Below are positions 17,962 through 26,674 of a DNA stretch of 64,000 bases, in pieces (position 1 is the stretch's first letter; each line of letters starts with the position of its first letter). Below the pieces are notes generated by a model, which searched no databases, was not told where the DNA came from, and saw nothing but the letters and a program-made list of their open reading frames with translations. This DNA comes from Flavobacteriales bacterium (lineage in GTDB: Bacteria; Bacteroidota; Bacteroidia; Flavobacteriales; Flavobacteriaceae): assembly GCA_017303755.1 (NCBI GenBank), contig JAFLBS010000001.1:558001-622000 (forward strand), given 5' to 3'. A program made the translations under genes and the position numbers.

Positions 17962-18600
17962 ATGAAAAAATGCCTTTTAGTTGTATTGCTATCGTTATTT
18001 CAATTTTCGTGCAGAGAAACTATTTCTGATAGTGAAACAATAGAAAAAGCACAACTCAAACCTTATGCAGAATTGAAAGAGGAGTTGAAAAGTTTCAAAG
18101 GAGATGTTCAAGAAAAACAAGATCGTTTCTTTACGTTCATCAATACGGATGTACCGAATTATTGGATGGGAACGAAATGGGATTTTAACGGAACCACGCG
18201 TACACCTCAAAACGGAACCATTGCTTGCGGCTATTTTGTCACTACGGTTTTGGATGATTTCGGAATCAAATTGAAACGAATACAGTTAGCGCAACAAGTT
18301 TCATCTGTAATGATTACGACTTTGTGCGAGCCGAAAAGTATCAAACACTTTTCCAAAATCGAACAGGTTGAAACGTATCTGAACGGAAGAAATGAAGAAG
18401 AAATTTTTATTGTTGGACTTGATTTTCACACGGGTTTCATCATCAAAGACAATTCAAAATTGTATTTTTTACATTCTAATTATATTCAGAAAGAAGGCGT
18501 TGTCAAAGAAGAAATTAGAAATTCACGAGCACTTTTGAGTTCGAAATCGTTCATGATTGGAAGTATTTCACAAAAAGAAAGCCATTTTAAAATAGAATAA
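17962..18600 (+). CDS. Lipoprotein, possible NlpC/P60-like cysteine peptidase fold
   Basis: About 212 residues from ATG 17962, chosen because it gives a lipoprotein signal (LFQFSC). I do not recognise a named family. There is a Cys in NGTIACGYFVTTVL, a His in VGLDFHTGFII and another His in YFLHSNYI; this order (C, H, H) and spacing fit a papain-like NlpC/P60 fold, with GIKLKRIQLAQQV between them. The function as a peptidase or amidase is inference. It closes the operon-like run and is followed by a strong terminator. Confidence 0.55.
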   Translation: MKKCLLVVLLSLFQFSCRETISDSETIEKAQLKPYAELKEELKSFKGDVQEKQDRFFTFINTDVPNYWMGTKWDFNGTTRTPQNGTIACGYFVTTVLDDFGIKLKRIQLAQQVSSVMITTLCEPKSIKHFSKIEQVETYLNGRNEEEIFIVGLDFHTGFIIKDNSKLYFLHSNYIQKEGVVKEEIRNSRALLSSKSFMIGSISQKESHFKIE

Positions 18601-18622
18601 TTAGTTATAAAAGGTGACTGCC

Positions 18623-18657
18623 AAAAACTACAATTTTGTAATGAAATTGTAGTTTTT
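18623..18657 (+). terminator. Rho-independent terminator
   Basis: AAAAACTACAATTT and AAATTGTAGTTTTT form a perfect 14-pair stem around a 7-base loop, 22 bases after the preceding stop, with a T-rich 3' side. Confidence 0.85.
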
Positions 18658-18726
18658 ATTTCATTTTTCGACTAGCGTCCCAACCTTTATCCTAAAATCA
18701 TCCTCTTTAAACATAGAATCATTTGT

Positions 18727-20529
18727 ATGAAAAAATTAGCTTTATTTTTCCTCTGGGTTTCTGCAATCTCTTTTGCTCAAAAACCCATTTTTACGGCTGC
18801 CAAAGTAAAAGCCGCCACTGTTTATTTTAATGCGGCCGAATTATCGCAAATGGCTTCAGTGAATTTGCCTGCTGGAACCAGCGAAGTCGTAATTAAAAAT
18901 GTAGCCAATACATTAAACGAAAGCACCGTACAAATTGGCGCGCCCAATTCGGTCACCATTATGTCGGTTCAGTTTACCAACAATTACATTTCCGAATTTG
19001 AAATTGATGAAAGTAATCCAACCATCAAAAAAGTGCGCGATAGTATTTCGCTAGTGCAAAAAGAAATTGGAAAAGTTCAAATTGAAAAAACATCGCACTC
19101 TAAAACCATCGAATTATTGGATAAAAACCAATTGGTTGCTGGACAAAATTCGGGATTGAGTGTAGCTGAACTCATCAAAATGGTCGATTACTACAAAGCC
19201 AAACGCAGCGAATTAAGCAATACCATAACTTCGCTTCAGGAAAAAGAAAACAAATTCAACGAAACCTTAAATCGGTTGAAAAGCAAACTTGAAATCAACA
19301 CCAAAAACGAAGAAAAAAGTTCGAATGGTAAACTGATTTTACAAGTGATGAATGATGTGGCTGGAACCGTGAATTTGGACATTAATTACATTTCGAATTC
19401 AGCTTCGTGGACGCCTTTTTACGATTTACGGGCCGAAAACATCAAAAATCCAATCAATATGATGTACAAAGCGCAAGTAGTTCAAAACTCAGGAATCGAT
19501 TGGAAAAAAGTAAAATTGACATTGTCCAACGGAAACCCAAATCAAAGCAATACGGCTCCTATTTTGAATGCTTGGTTTTTAAGGTATGGAAATCCGTACA
19601 ATAGGTATAAGTATGAAGATAATTATTCGATTTCAAATGAATTACAAGGAAAAGCTCTTGGTGTTACCAACCAAAATGATGATAATAAAATACTTATAAG
19701 AGGTGCAGCAAGTATTTCTGATGCAGATTATCCATTGGTGATTATTGATGGAATCATTACTGATAAAAAAACGTTAAGTCAAATTTCCCAGGAAGCCATA
19801 AAATCTATGAATGTTTTAAAAGACAGTCAAGCTACAGCAATATACGGAAATCGGGGTAAAAACGGAGTAATTGTCATTTCAACTAAACAAATGGATGACT
19901 ACACCACCATCAACGAAAACCAACTCAACGTTTCCTTTGAAATTGATATTCCTTACGATATTTTATCCAACGGAAAAGTACACAGTGTAGCCTTAAAAGA
20001 AATTAATTTGCCTGCAACCTATAAATACTACGCAGTTCCAAGAGTAGATAAAGAAGCTTTTTTATTGGCTGAAATTAGTGATTATTCAAAATACAATTTG
20101 TTGCCCGGTGAAGCCAACATCATTTTTGAAGGAATGTATGTGGGTAAAACCACCATCAACCCAAATCAAACCGCTGACACTTTGAATTTGAGTATGGGAA
20201 GAGACAAAAAAATCTCCATCAAGCGCGAAAAAGTCGTGGATAAATCGGGAACAAAGTTTTTATCATCCTACAAAGAACAAGTATTTACCTACGATTTGAC
20301 CGTTCGCAACAACAAAAAAGAAGACGCCTTTTTACTATTGAAAGATCAATATCCGTTGAGTACTGATAAAGACATTACTATAGAATTGTTAGACGACGGA
20401 AAAGCCAAAGTCAATACCGAAACTGGAATTCTGACATGGGAACTCAAACTCGCGCCAAACGAAACCAAGAAAATAAGGATCAGCTATAAAGTCAAATATC
20501 CCAAAGACAAGATAATTGATAATTTATAG
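18727..20529 (+). CDS. DUF4139 (MuiA-like) exported protein with SusC-plug-like insert
   Basis: Exported protein of 600 residues with a signal peptide ending SFAQK. The N-terminal part (AKVKAATVYFNAAELSQ) and the central coiled coil plus the C-terminal DUF4139 beta region (YISNSASWTPFYDLRAEN, TLSNGNPNQ, YKEQVFTYDLTVRN, LTWELKLAPNETKKI) match the mucoidy-inhibitor MuiA family. Between them, at about residues 319-386, lies a stretch that looks like the plug domain of SusC-type receptors: LIRGAASISDADYPLVIIDG, then MNVLKDSQATAIYGNRGK and GVIVISTK. The flanks of this insert are more AT-rich than the surrounding gene. Its role is unknown. Confidence 0.8.
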   Translation: MKKLALFFLWVSAISFAQKPIFTAAKVKAATVYFNAAELSQMASVNLPAGTSEVVIKNVANTLNESTVQIGAPNSVTIMSVQFTNNYISEFEIDESNPTIKKVRDSISLVQKEIGKVQIEKTSHSKTIELLDKNQLVAGQNSGLSVAELIKMVDYYKAKRSELSNTITSLQEKENKFNETLNRLKSKLEINTKNEEKSSNGKLILQVMNDVAGTVNLDINYISNSASWTPFYDLRAENIKNPINMMYKAQVVQNSGIDWKKVKLTLSNGNPNQSNTAPILNAWFLRYGNPYNRYKYEDNYSISNELQGKALGVTNQNDDNKILIRGAASISDADYPLVIIDGIITDKKTLSQISQEAIKSMNVLKDSQATAIYGNRGKNGVIVISTKQMDDYTTINENQLNVSFEIDIPYDILSNGKVHSVALKEINLPATYKYYAVPRVDKEAFLLAEISDYSKYNLLPGEANIIFEGMYVGKTTINPNQTADTLNLSMGRDKKISIKREKVVDKSGTKFLSSYKEQVFTYDLTVRNNKKEDAFLLLKDQYPLSTDKDITIELLDDGKAKVNTETGILTWELKLAPNETKKIRISYKVKYPKDKIIDNL

Positions 20530-20577
20530 CCTAACTCAAGCACTCTAAAGTCGGATGATTTTAGAGTGTTTTGTTTT
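20504..20577 (+). repeat. Direct repeat, copy 1 (end of DUF4139 gene plus terminator)
   Basis: This 74-base segment holds the last codons and stop of the DUF4139 gene and the hairpin CACTCTAAA / TTTAGAGTG. It recurs at 22067-22140 with only two mismatches. Confidence 0.9.
20541..20577 (+). terminator. Rho-independent terminator of the DUF4139 gene
   Basis: Nine-pair stem CACTCTAAA / TTTAGAGTG with a 10-base loop, followed by TTTTGTTTT. Confidence 0.8.
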
Positions 20578-20651
20578 AAGAAACGAAGAATCCCACTTTT
20601 AAATTAATTTTTTATAACTTTATGAAGAGTAAACCTTCTTAATTTAAAGCT

Positions 20652-22061
20652 ATGAGAAAAAACACCTTTTTGATAATAATTTTTTTTGTGTTTTCGTTTT
20701 CATTTTCCCAAACCATCGGACTCGAACAGTTTGCAGTCGGTTTCAACAATCCAGTTGAGATTGCTCATCCACCAAACGACTCTCGTCTTTTTGTCTTAGA
20801 ACAAGACGGTTTGATAAAAATTCTAAATTCTGACGGCACCGTAAATTCAACTCCATTTTTAGACATCTCCAATTTAGTGATGGATGTTTTATTTGGAGAA
20901 GAAGGTTTGTTGGGACTCGCATTTCATCCAGATTATGCAAATAATGGTTATTTTTATGTGAATTACTATAACAATTCTGAACAAACAATTATCGCCAGAT
21001 ACAGTGTTAGCTCAAATCCTGATGTAGCAAACACCTCAGAAACCATCTTAATGACAATTAATCAACCTTATCCCAATCATAATGGCGGCACACTAAAATT
21101 TGGCCCAGATGGTTATTTATATATTGGGATGGGTGATGGAGGCAGTGCTGCTGACAGTGATAATTTGGCTCAAAATCTGGTTTTTTCTCCCACAAATCCA
21201 ACTCGGGTTTTACTTGGCAAGATGTTGCGAATAGATGTCAACAACCCAACAGGAGGTTTAAATTACGGGGTTCCAGCTACAAATCCATTTATAAATCAAA
21301 CAGGAAAAAAAGAAATTTGGGCTTATGGTTTCAGAAATCCTTGGAAATTTTCTTTTAATAGATTAAATGGAGATTTGTGGATTGCTGATGTTGGCGAAGG
21401 TGCAATTGAAGAAATCAATAAGATTGTCAATCCTTTAACTTCTGGGCTGAATTTTGGCTGGCGTTGTTATGAAGGAAATTCAACTTTTAATACATCAGGA
21501 TGTGCGCCTTCTAGCACGATGACTTTTCCATATGCTCAATATCAAAGAACTGGTGGTGCTTGTGCAATAATTGGCGGCTATTTGTATACTGGAACAGTAT
21601 ATCCTAATTTTCAAAACAACTATTTCTTCACTGATTTGTGTGACTCTAAAATTAGGACAATAAATAGTAATGGAGTTATAACAGCAACAAGTCCTTTTTT
21701 GGGAAATAATTTTTCAACTATGGGTGAAGACAAGGATGGTGAATTATATGTGGCTAGTTATTTGTCTGGAGTAGTCTATAAAATTATTGATGAATCATTT
21801 GCTAACTCAGAATTTGAAAAAAATGGCTTTTCCATTTATCCAAATCCTGCAACTGATGTTTTTTTCATTAAAAGTTCAACTAATAGTATAGCTAAAAAAG
21901 TAGAAGTCTATGATTTAACGGGAAAACTCCTTATTTCTAAACAATTGGAGACAAGTATTGAAAATAGTATTTCTATATCAGTACTTGAAAAAGGCATGTA
22001 TATCATAACAATAGAAACAAATGATAAAAATTTTTACACCACAAAATTAATTATAGAATAA
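20652..22061 (+). CDS. PQQ-type sugar dehydrogenase (GSDH family) with T9SS sorting domain, copy 1
   Basis: Secreted protein of 469 residues with signal peptide ending FSFSQ. The six-bladed propeller of the GSDH/sorbosone dehydrogenase family shows AHPPNDSRLFVLEQDG, GLLGLAFHPDYANNGYFYVNY, NHNGGTLKFGPDGYLYIGMG DGG (split here) and FRNPWKFSFNRLNGDLWIAD. A C-terminal T9SS type A domain follows (GFSIYPNPATDVFFIKSS to the lysine-rich end), so the protein should be secreted and surface-attached or released. The second copy lies just downstream. This copy looks more AT-rich than copy 2. Substrate and cofactor use are inferred from family only. Confidence 0.9.
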   Translation: MRKNTFLIIIFFVFSFSFSQTIGLEQFAVGFNNPVEIAHPPNDSRLFVLEQDGLIKILNSDGTVNSTPFLDISNLVMDVLFGEEGLLGLAFHPDYANNGYFYVNYYNNSEQTIIARYSVSSNPDVANTSETILMTINQPYPNHNGGTLKFGPDGYLYIGMGDGGSAADSDNLAQNLVFSPTNPTRVLLGKMLRIDVNNPTGGLNYGVPATNPFINQTGKKEIWAYGFRNPWKFSFNRLNGDLWIADVGEGAIEEINKIVNPLTSGLNFGWRCYEGNSTFNTSGCAPSSTMTFPYAQYQRTGGACAIIGGYLYTGTVYPNFQNNYFFTDLCDSKIRTINSNGVITATSPFLGNNFSTMGEDKDGELYVASYLSGVVYKIIDESFANSEFEKNGFSIYPNPATDVFFIKSSTNSIAKKVEVYDLTGKLLISKQLETSIENSISISVLEKGMYIITIETNDKNFYTTKLIIE

Positions 22062-22066
22062 AAGGT

Positions 22067-22140
22067 AAGACAAGATAATTGATAATTTATAGCCTAACTC
22101 AAGCACTCTAAAGTTGAATGATTTTAGAGTGTTTTGTTTT
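22067..22140 (+). repeat. Direct repeat, copy 2 (remnant of DUF4139 gene end plus terminator)
   Basis: Begins with the same bases as the last codons of the DUF4139 gene, including its stop, although no DUF4139 gene is here. It then repeats the terminator. Two mismatches to copy 1 over 74 bases. Together the copies flank the first dehydrogenase gene. Confidence 0.9.
22104..22140 (+). terminator. Rho-independent terminator of dehydrogenase copy 1
   Basis: Same CACTCTAAA / TTTAGAGTG stem as after the DUF4139 gene, with TTTTGTTTT behind it. Confidence 0.8.
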
Positions 22141-22220
22141 TTAACTTACTACAAATTAATTCATTCCGAAAAAAATTATAACTTTACCCAACTAAAACTA
22201 CTAACTAAAATTTCAATGCT

Positions 22221-23633
22221 ATGAAAAAACTATTACTTTTTAGCGCTCTGCTATTATCGTCCTTTTCGTTTTCGCAAGTACTAACCCTACAATCGTTTGG
22301 AACGGGTTTCAGCAGTGCTGTTGCCATTGCACATCCACCCAACGATTCGCGCTTGTTTGTGGTACAACAAGGCGGATTAATTCGGATTTTAAATTCGAAT
22401 GGAACGGTAAACGCAACTCCGTTTTTAAACTTATCTACATTAATTAGTACAGGAAGTGAACGAGGTTTACTCGGCTTGGCTTTTCATCCTAATTATGCCA
22501 CCAACGGATTGTTTTTTGTTAACTATACCAATACCTCAGGAAATACAGTTATTGCTCGTTACAGTGTTAGTGCTAATCCAAACGTAGCCAATACAGCTGG
22601 CACTATTTTGATGACCATCAATCAACCCTATTCCAATCACAATGGGGGTTCAATACAATTTGGTCCTGACGGATATTTGTACATTGGTATGGGCGATGGC
22701 GGAAGCGGTGGTGATCCACAAGGTTATGCGCAAAACTTGAGTTTGACGAACACAAATGTAGTCTCAAATCCTTCTCGAATTTATTTAGGAAAAATGCTTA
22801 GAATAGACGTTGATACAATTGCAGGTGCTTTGAATTATGGTTTTCCAGCCACAAATCCGTATGTTGCTGAAGCAGGAAAAGAAGAAATTTGGGCTAGAGG
22901 ATTGCGTAATCCGTGGAAATTTTCGTTCAACCGTTTGAATGGCGATTTATGGATTGGAGATGTTGGTCAAGGTGAAGTAGAAGAAATCAATAAAGTAGCT
23001 TTCCCATTACCTAATACGGGATTGAATTTTGGATGGAAATGCTACGAAGGAAATGTAGCTTACAGTACTTCGGGTTGCCCGGCAATTTCAACAATGACGA
23101 TGCCTATTTCTCAGTATACTCACACTGCAACTGGTGGATGTTCGATAACTGGAGGCTATGTTTATACCGGAAGTTTGTATCCAAATTTATTAAACAAATA
23201 CGTTTTTGCTGATTATTGCACAGGAGAAATTGGTTTGCTTGACACTTCGGGAGGAACCATTACTTGGGCTTACAATTCAAACTTATTCATTCCCGCTTTT
23301 GGAGAAGATAAAGACGGCGAATTATATGTTTCTGGTGGAAGTGTTATTTATAAGTTAATTGACCAAAGCTTTTCGGTTTCTGAATTTGAAAAAGTAGGTT
23401 TTTCAATGGCTCCCAATCCAGCTAAAAATTCTGTTGTTGTAAAAAGCTCTTCGAATATTACCGCTTCAACTATCGAATTGTATGATCTTTCCGGGAAATT
23501 ATTGCTTTCTAAAAATGCCGAAATTACTCAAGAAAACACACTTTCAACCGAAAATTTATCGAGTGGAATGTATTTGGTAACTGTGATTGCTTCGGATGGG
23601 AATAAGTACAGCAGTAAGTTGGCAATAGAATAA
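22221..23633 (+). CDS. PQQ-type sugar dehydrogenase (GSDH family) with T9SS sorting domain, copy 2
   Basis: Paralogue of the upstream gene, 470 residues, signal peptide ending FSFSQ. The same propeller motifs are present: AHPPNDSRLFVVQQGG, GLLGLAFHPNYATNGLFFVN, NHNGGSIQFGPDGYLYIGMG, LRNPWKFSFNRLNGDLWIGD and FGWKCYEGN. The T9SS type A domain starts at GFSMAPNPAKNSVVVKSS. The proteins are clearly alike throughout but many residues differ, so the duplication is not recent at the coding level. It has its own upstream region and is followed by a stem-loop before the convergent reductase gene. Confidence 0.9.
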   Translation: MKKLLLFSALLLSSFSFSQVLTLQSFGTGFSSAVAIAHPPNDSRLFVVQQGGLIRILNSNGTVNATPFLNLSTLISTGSERGLLGLAFHPNYATNGLFFVNYTNTSGNTVIARYSVSANPNVANTAGTILMTINQPYSNHNGGSIQFGPDGYLYIGMGDGGSGGDPQGYAQNLSLTNTNVVSNPSRIYLGKMLRIDVDTIAGALNYGFPATNPYVAEAGKEEIWARGLRNPWKFSFNRLNGDLWIGDVGQGEVEEINKVAFPLPNTGLNFGWKCYEGNVAYSTSGCPAISTMTMPISQYTHTATGGCSITGGYVYTGSLYPNLLNKYVFADYCTGEIGLLDTSGGTITWAYNSNLFIPAFGEDKDGELYVSGGSVIYKLIDQSFSVSEFEKVGFSMAPNPAKNSVVVKSSSNITASTIELYDLSGKLLLSKNAEITQENTLSTENLSSGMYLVTVIASDGNKYSSKLAIE

Positions 23634-23641
23634 ATCAATTG

Positions 23642-23682
23642 AGTTGCAGTGTTCAATTACTAACCAACTGAACACTGCGACT
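23642..23682. terminator. Stem-loop between convergent genes
   Basis: AGTTGCAGTGTTCA pairs with TGAACACTGCGACT (one G-T pair) around a 13-base loop. No T run follows, so termination is likely but not certain. Confidence 0.5.
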
Positions 23683-23713
23683 TATCTATAGTCAGAAAGG
23701 CCTAAACACTAAA

Positions 23714-24754
23714 CTAAGGTGCTGGATTTGGATGCAATTCCTGAATTTTTTCAATTTCAGCAAGAATTTCTTTGGATAACACTATGTCAAAAGCATCGAT
23801 GTTTTCTTTCAATTGTTCCAATGAAGTAGCACCAATTATGGTAGAGGTTACAAACGATTGTTGGTGCACAAAAGCTTCGGCCAATTGCACTAAAGTCAAA
23901 CCATTGGCTTCGGCTAAATTTTTATATAATTGGGTGGCTTTATAGCAATTTTCATTGGTATAACGAGTGAAGTTGGGGAACAATTTCAAACGTGAATTTT
24001 CCGGAAAACCATTCAGGTATTTCCCAGAAAGAAAGCCAAATCCGAGTGGTGAATAAGCTAACAATCCTACATTCTCACGCATACAGATTTCAGACAAACC
24101 TACTTCAAATAAACGGTTCAATAATGAATACGGATTCTGAATTGAAACAATTCGAGGTAAATTGTGTTTTTCACTTTCCTGTAAAAAACGCATCACGCCA
24201 TACGGGTTTTCGTTGGAAACTCCAATGTGTTTGATTTTACCTTCTTTAATCAATCCGTCATAAACCGACAACACCTCAAAGAAATTGTCTTGCCATTTTG
24301 TATCAATTTCAGTGACACCGCGTTTACCAAACATATTCATCACGCGTTCGGGCCAATGCATTTGATACAAATCAATATAATCGGTTTGCAGGTTTTTCAA
24401 ACTCAATTCCACTGCTTCGTGAATGCTTTTTTTGGAAAAATCCAATGGTTTCCGAATGTATTCCATTCCGCGATTGGGTCCAGCAATTTTAGTTGCCAAG
24501 ACTAATTTTTCTCTTTCAGATGGTCCGATTTTATGAATCCAACTTCCAATATAACGTTCGGTGCTTCCAAAAATTTGAGCATTTCCGCCTATTGGATACA
24601 TTTCGGCTGTATCGATAAAATTGATTCCGCGTTCTATTGCATAATCCAATTGTGCATGTGCTTCGGATTCAGAATTTTGATTGCCAAACGTCATCGTTCC
24701 GAGGCAAATTTCGCTCACTTGTATATCAGTTTGGGGAAGAATTTTAAATTTCAT
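23714..24754 (-). CDS. Aldo/keto reductase (Tas-like)
   Basis: NADPH-dependent reductase of 346 residues in the aldo/keto reductase superfamily. The tetrad can be placed: Asp and Tyr in NFIDTAEMYP, Lys in LVLATKIAGP and His in LYQMHWPERV. The N-terminal SEICLGTMTFGNQNSE and the C-terminal VTSTIIGATSLEQLKENIDA cofactor-binding loop fit the Tas/YghZ-like subgroup. The substrate is unknown. The gene stands alone between convergent and divergent neighbours. Confidence 0.92.
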   Translation of the reverse strand: MKFKILPQTDIQVSEICLGTMTFGNQNSESEAHAQLDYAIERGINFIDTAEMYPIGGNAQIFGSTERYIGSWIHKIGPSEREKLVLATKIAGPNRGMEYIRKPLDFSKKSIHEAVELSLKNLQTDYIDLYQMHWPERVMNMFGKRGVTEIDTKWQDNFFEVLSVYDGLIKEGKIKHIGVSNENPYGVMRFLQESEKHNLPRIVSIQNPYSLLNRLFEVGLSEICMRENVGLLAYSPLGFGFLSGKYLNGFPENSRLKLFPNFTRYTNENCYKATQLYKNLAEANGLTLVQLAEAFVHQQSFVTSTIIGATSLEQLKENIDAFDIVLSKEILAEIEKIQELHPNPAP

Positions 24755-24913
24755 GTTCTCAGTGTCGTTATTTCGGATAGCAAAAATACAGTTTCAAAAA
24801 TGAATTCAAACAGTAACAGCTGTTAAACAAGACTTAATTTTATTTTCACACAAAAAAATAGTTATTTTATCTTGAGTATACTATTATTGCACTTCATTAA
24901 ACACCAAAAAATC

Positions 24914-25522
24914 ATGTCTGAACATTCTCCTTTTATTCCGAAGTTTTTCGAATCCAACGATTATTTTATCGACGAAAAAGTAAATTATTTCAAATTTGGC
25001 AACACTTATAATGTCTATGATAAAGAGGCGCAACAAGTAGGCGTTATCAATCAGAAAGTTACAGGTTGGCATAAATTTCTTCGTCTTCTTTTAAACAAAG
25101 CCATGTTTCCCTTTTTATTGGAAGTAAGAGATATGGACAACGATTTATTAGTAACTATTAGAAGAGGTTGGACATTTTGGATGAGTAAAGTGACCATTGC
25201 TGATGCGAATGAAAATGTGATTGGAACCATCAAACAGAAATTTAAATTTTTCAAACCCACTTTTACCATCAGTAATTCTTCTGATGCTGTTATTGGTGTA
25301 ATCAAAGGTGATTGGAAAGCATGGGATTTTCAAATTTTTGATACCAACGAGAAAACCATCGGAACCATCAATAAAAAATGGGGCGGATTGATGAAAGAAG
25401 CTTTCACTAGAGCTGACAAATACTACGTTGCTATTGTTCCTGAATACGCTGAAGACACTAATAAAGTAGCGGTTGTTTCGTGTGCCATTACAATTGATAT
25501 GGTGCTGAAAAACAACAAGTAG
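24914..25522 (+). CDS. Phospholipid-scramblase/LURP-one-like protein
   Basis: A 202-residue protein from ATG 24914 (an alternative start 42 bases upstream would add a poorly supported leader). It has a repeated beta-strand pattern of the tubby-like LURP-one/scramblase fold: NTYNVYDKEAQQVGVINQK, PFLLEVRDMDNDLLVTIRRG, WMSKVTIADANENVIGTIKQ and WKAWDFQIFDTNEKTIGTINK. No signal peptide is seen; the C-terminal AVVSCAITIDMVL is hydrophobic as in that fold. The function in bacteria is not known. Confidence 0.65.
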   Translation: MSEHSPFIPKFFESNDYFIDEKVNYFKFGNTYNVYDKEAQQVGVINQKVTGWHKFLRLLLNKAMFPFLLEVRDMDNDLLVTIRRGWTFWMSKVTIADANENVIGTIKQKFKFFKPTFTISNSSDAVIGVIKGDWKAWDFQIFDTNEKTIGTINKKWGGLMKEAFTRADKYYVAIVPEYAEDTNKVAVVSCAITIDMVLKNNK

Positions 25523-25536
25523 AACTATTTATAACT

Positions 25537-25574
25537 AAAAAAGGTTCAAAGTGTAATTGCTTTGAACCTTTTTT
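25537..25574. terminator. Bidirectional terminator
   Basis: AAAAAAGGTTCAAAG and CTTTGAACCTTTTTT form a perfect 15-pair stem with an 8-base loop, with A and T runs on both sides, between two convergent genes. Confidence 0.9.
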
Positions 25575-25592
25575 ATATTTTAAAACGGAATC

Positions 25593-26558
25593 TTACAACT
25601 CGTTCAACATTTTTGAAATTTCATCTAATTTTGGGGTCAAGATGATTTCGATTCTTCTGTTTTTGGCTTTTCCTTCTGGCGAATCATTTCCGGCGATTGG
25701 AGCAAATTCTCCACGACCAGCAGCAGTAAGATTGTCTTTTTTCACTCCACTGATTTCACACAAAATATTCACAATTGCAGTTGCTCTTTTAGTCGATAAA
25801 TCCCAGTTGCTTTCGATTCCGCCACCGATATTTCCTAATATTTTATCGTCGTCAGTATGACCTTCAATCAATACTGAAATATCTGGGTTTTGAGCCAATA
25901 CTTTGCCTAATTCGACTACTGCTTTTTTCCCTTCTACTCCAACAGCCCAACTTCCGGTTTGGAACAACAATTTGTTTTCCATAGAAACATACACTTTACC
26001 ATTTTTCTGTTCGATGGTCAATCCTTTTCCTTCAAACGCATTCAAGGCTTTGGATAAGGTTTCTTTTAGTTTTTTCATTCCAGCTTCTTTCTGCGCCATC
26101 ATTGATTCAAGTTCGCTCAAACGTTGTGAACTCGATTCTAAGTCTTTTTTCAACTTATTCAAACGCTCTTGTTCAGCAGCCAACGTTTTTTCTTTGGCTT
26201 CCAACTGAGCTAATAATTCTCTGTTTTTATTGATATTAGATGTTAACGCTTCATTACTGTCTTTCTCTAAAGCATTGTAGGAATCTTGCAGTGTTTTCAA
26301 ACTTTTTTGCGAAGCTGCATAATCAGCCAAAAGTTTATCACGCTCGGCTTTTACTTTGTCGTAATCGGCTTTCAACGCTACACCATCGTTTTCTAATTTG
26401 GTTTTTGCTTTCAATAACTCCTCATTATCGTCGGCTAATTTTCGATTTTCCTTTTTTAAATCGGTGAATTTGTTCTCTAAATCATTGTAAATCTTTTTCG
26501 ACACACACGAAGTGGACAAAGCAAGAATCAAAATTCCTGTTGTAATTTTTTTTATCAT
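25593..26558 (-). CDS. OmpA-family lipoprotein with coiled coil
   Basis: Outer-membrane-anchored, peptidoglycan-binding lipoprotein of 321 residues. Lipobox LALSTSC (Cys about residue 18), then a long coiled coil (about 25-170, heptads such as LEAKEKTLAAEQERLNKL) and a C-terminal OmpA domain with SVLIEGHTDDDKI, NWDLSTKRATAIVNIL, LTAAGRGEFAPIA and the NRRIEIIL peptidoglycan-binding end. It probably spans from the outer membrane to the cell wall. Monocistronic, with a terminator on its 3' side. Confidence 0.92.
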   Translation of the reverse strand: MIKKITTGILILALSTSCVSKKIYNDLENKFTDLKKENRKLADDNEELLKAKTKLENDGVALKADYDKVKAERDKLLADYAASQKSLKTLQDSYNALEKDSNEALTSNINKNRELLAQLEAKEKTLAAEQERLNKLKKDLESSSQRLSELESMMAQKEAGMKKLKETLSKALNAFEGKGLTIEQKNGKVYVSMENKLLFQTGSWAVGVEGKKAVVELGKVLAQNPDISVLIEGHTDDDKILGNIGGGIESNWDLSTKRATAIVNILCEISGVKKDNLTAAGRGEFAPIAGNDSPEGKAKNRRIEIILTPKLDEISKMLNEL

Positions 26559-26674
26559 TTTTTAAAATTTTAAGATTTTTGGGGTTCAGTTCAAATTTAA
26601 CCCATCAAAACATGCCCTTTTAGTTAAAAAAAGGATTGTTATTGACATTCTTATTCACAATTTAAAAGGGAATT

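Noticed and set aside
18727..20529. DUF4139 gene as a frameshifted TonB receptor
   Set aside because: The frame is intact and the receptor-like part is only about 70 residues inside a full DUF4139 protein.
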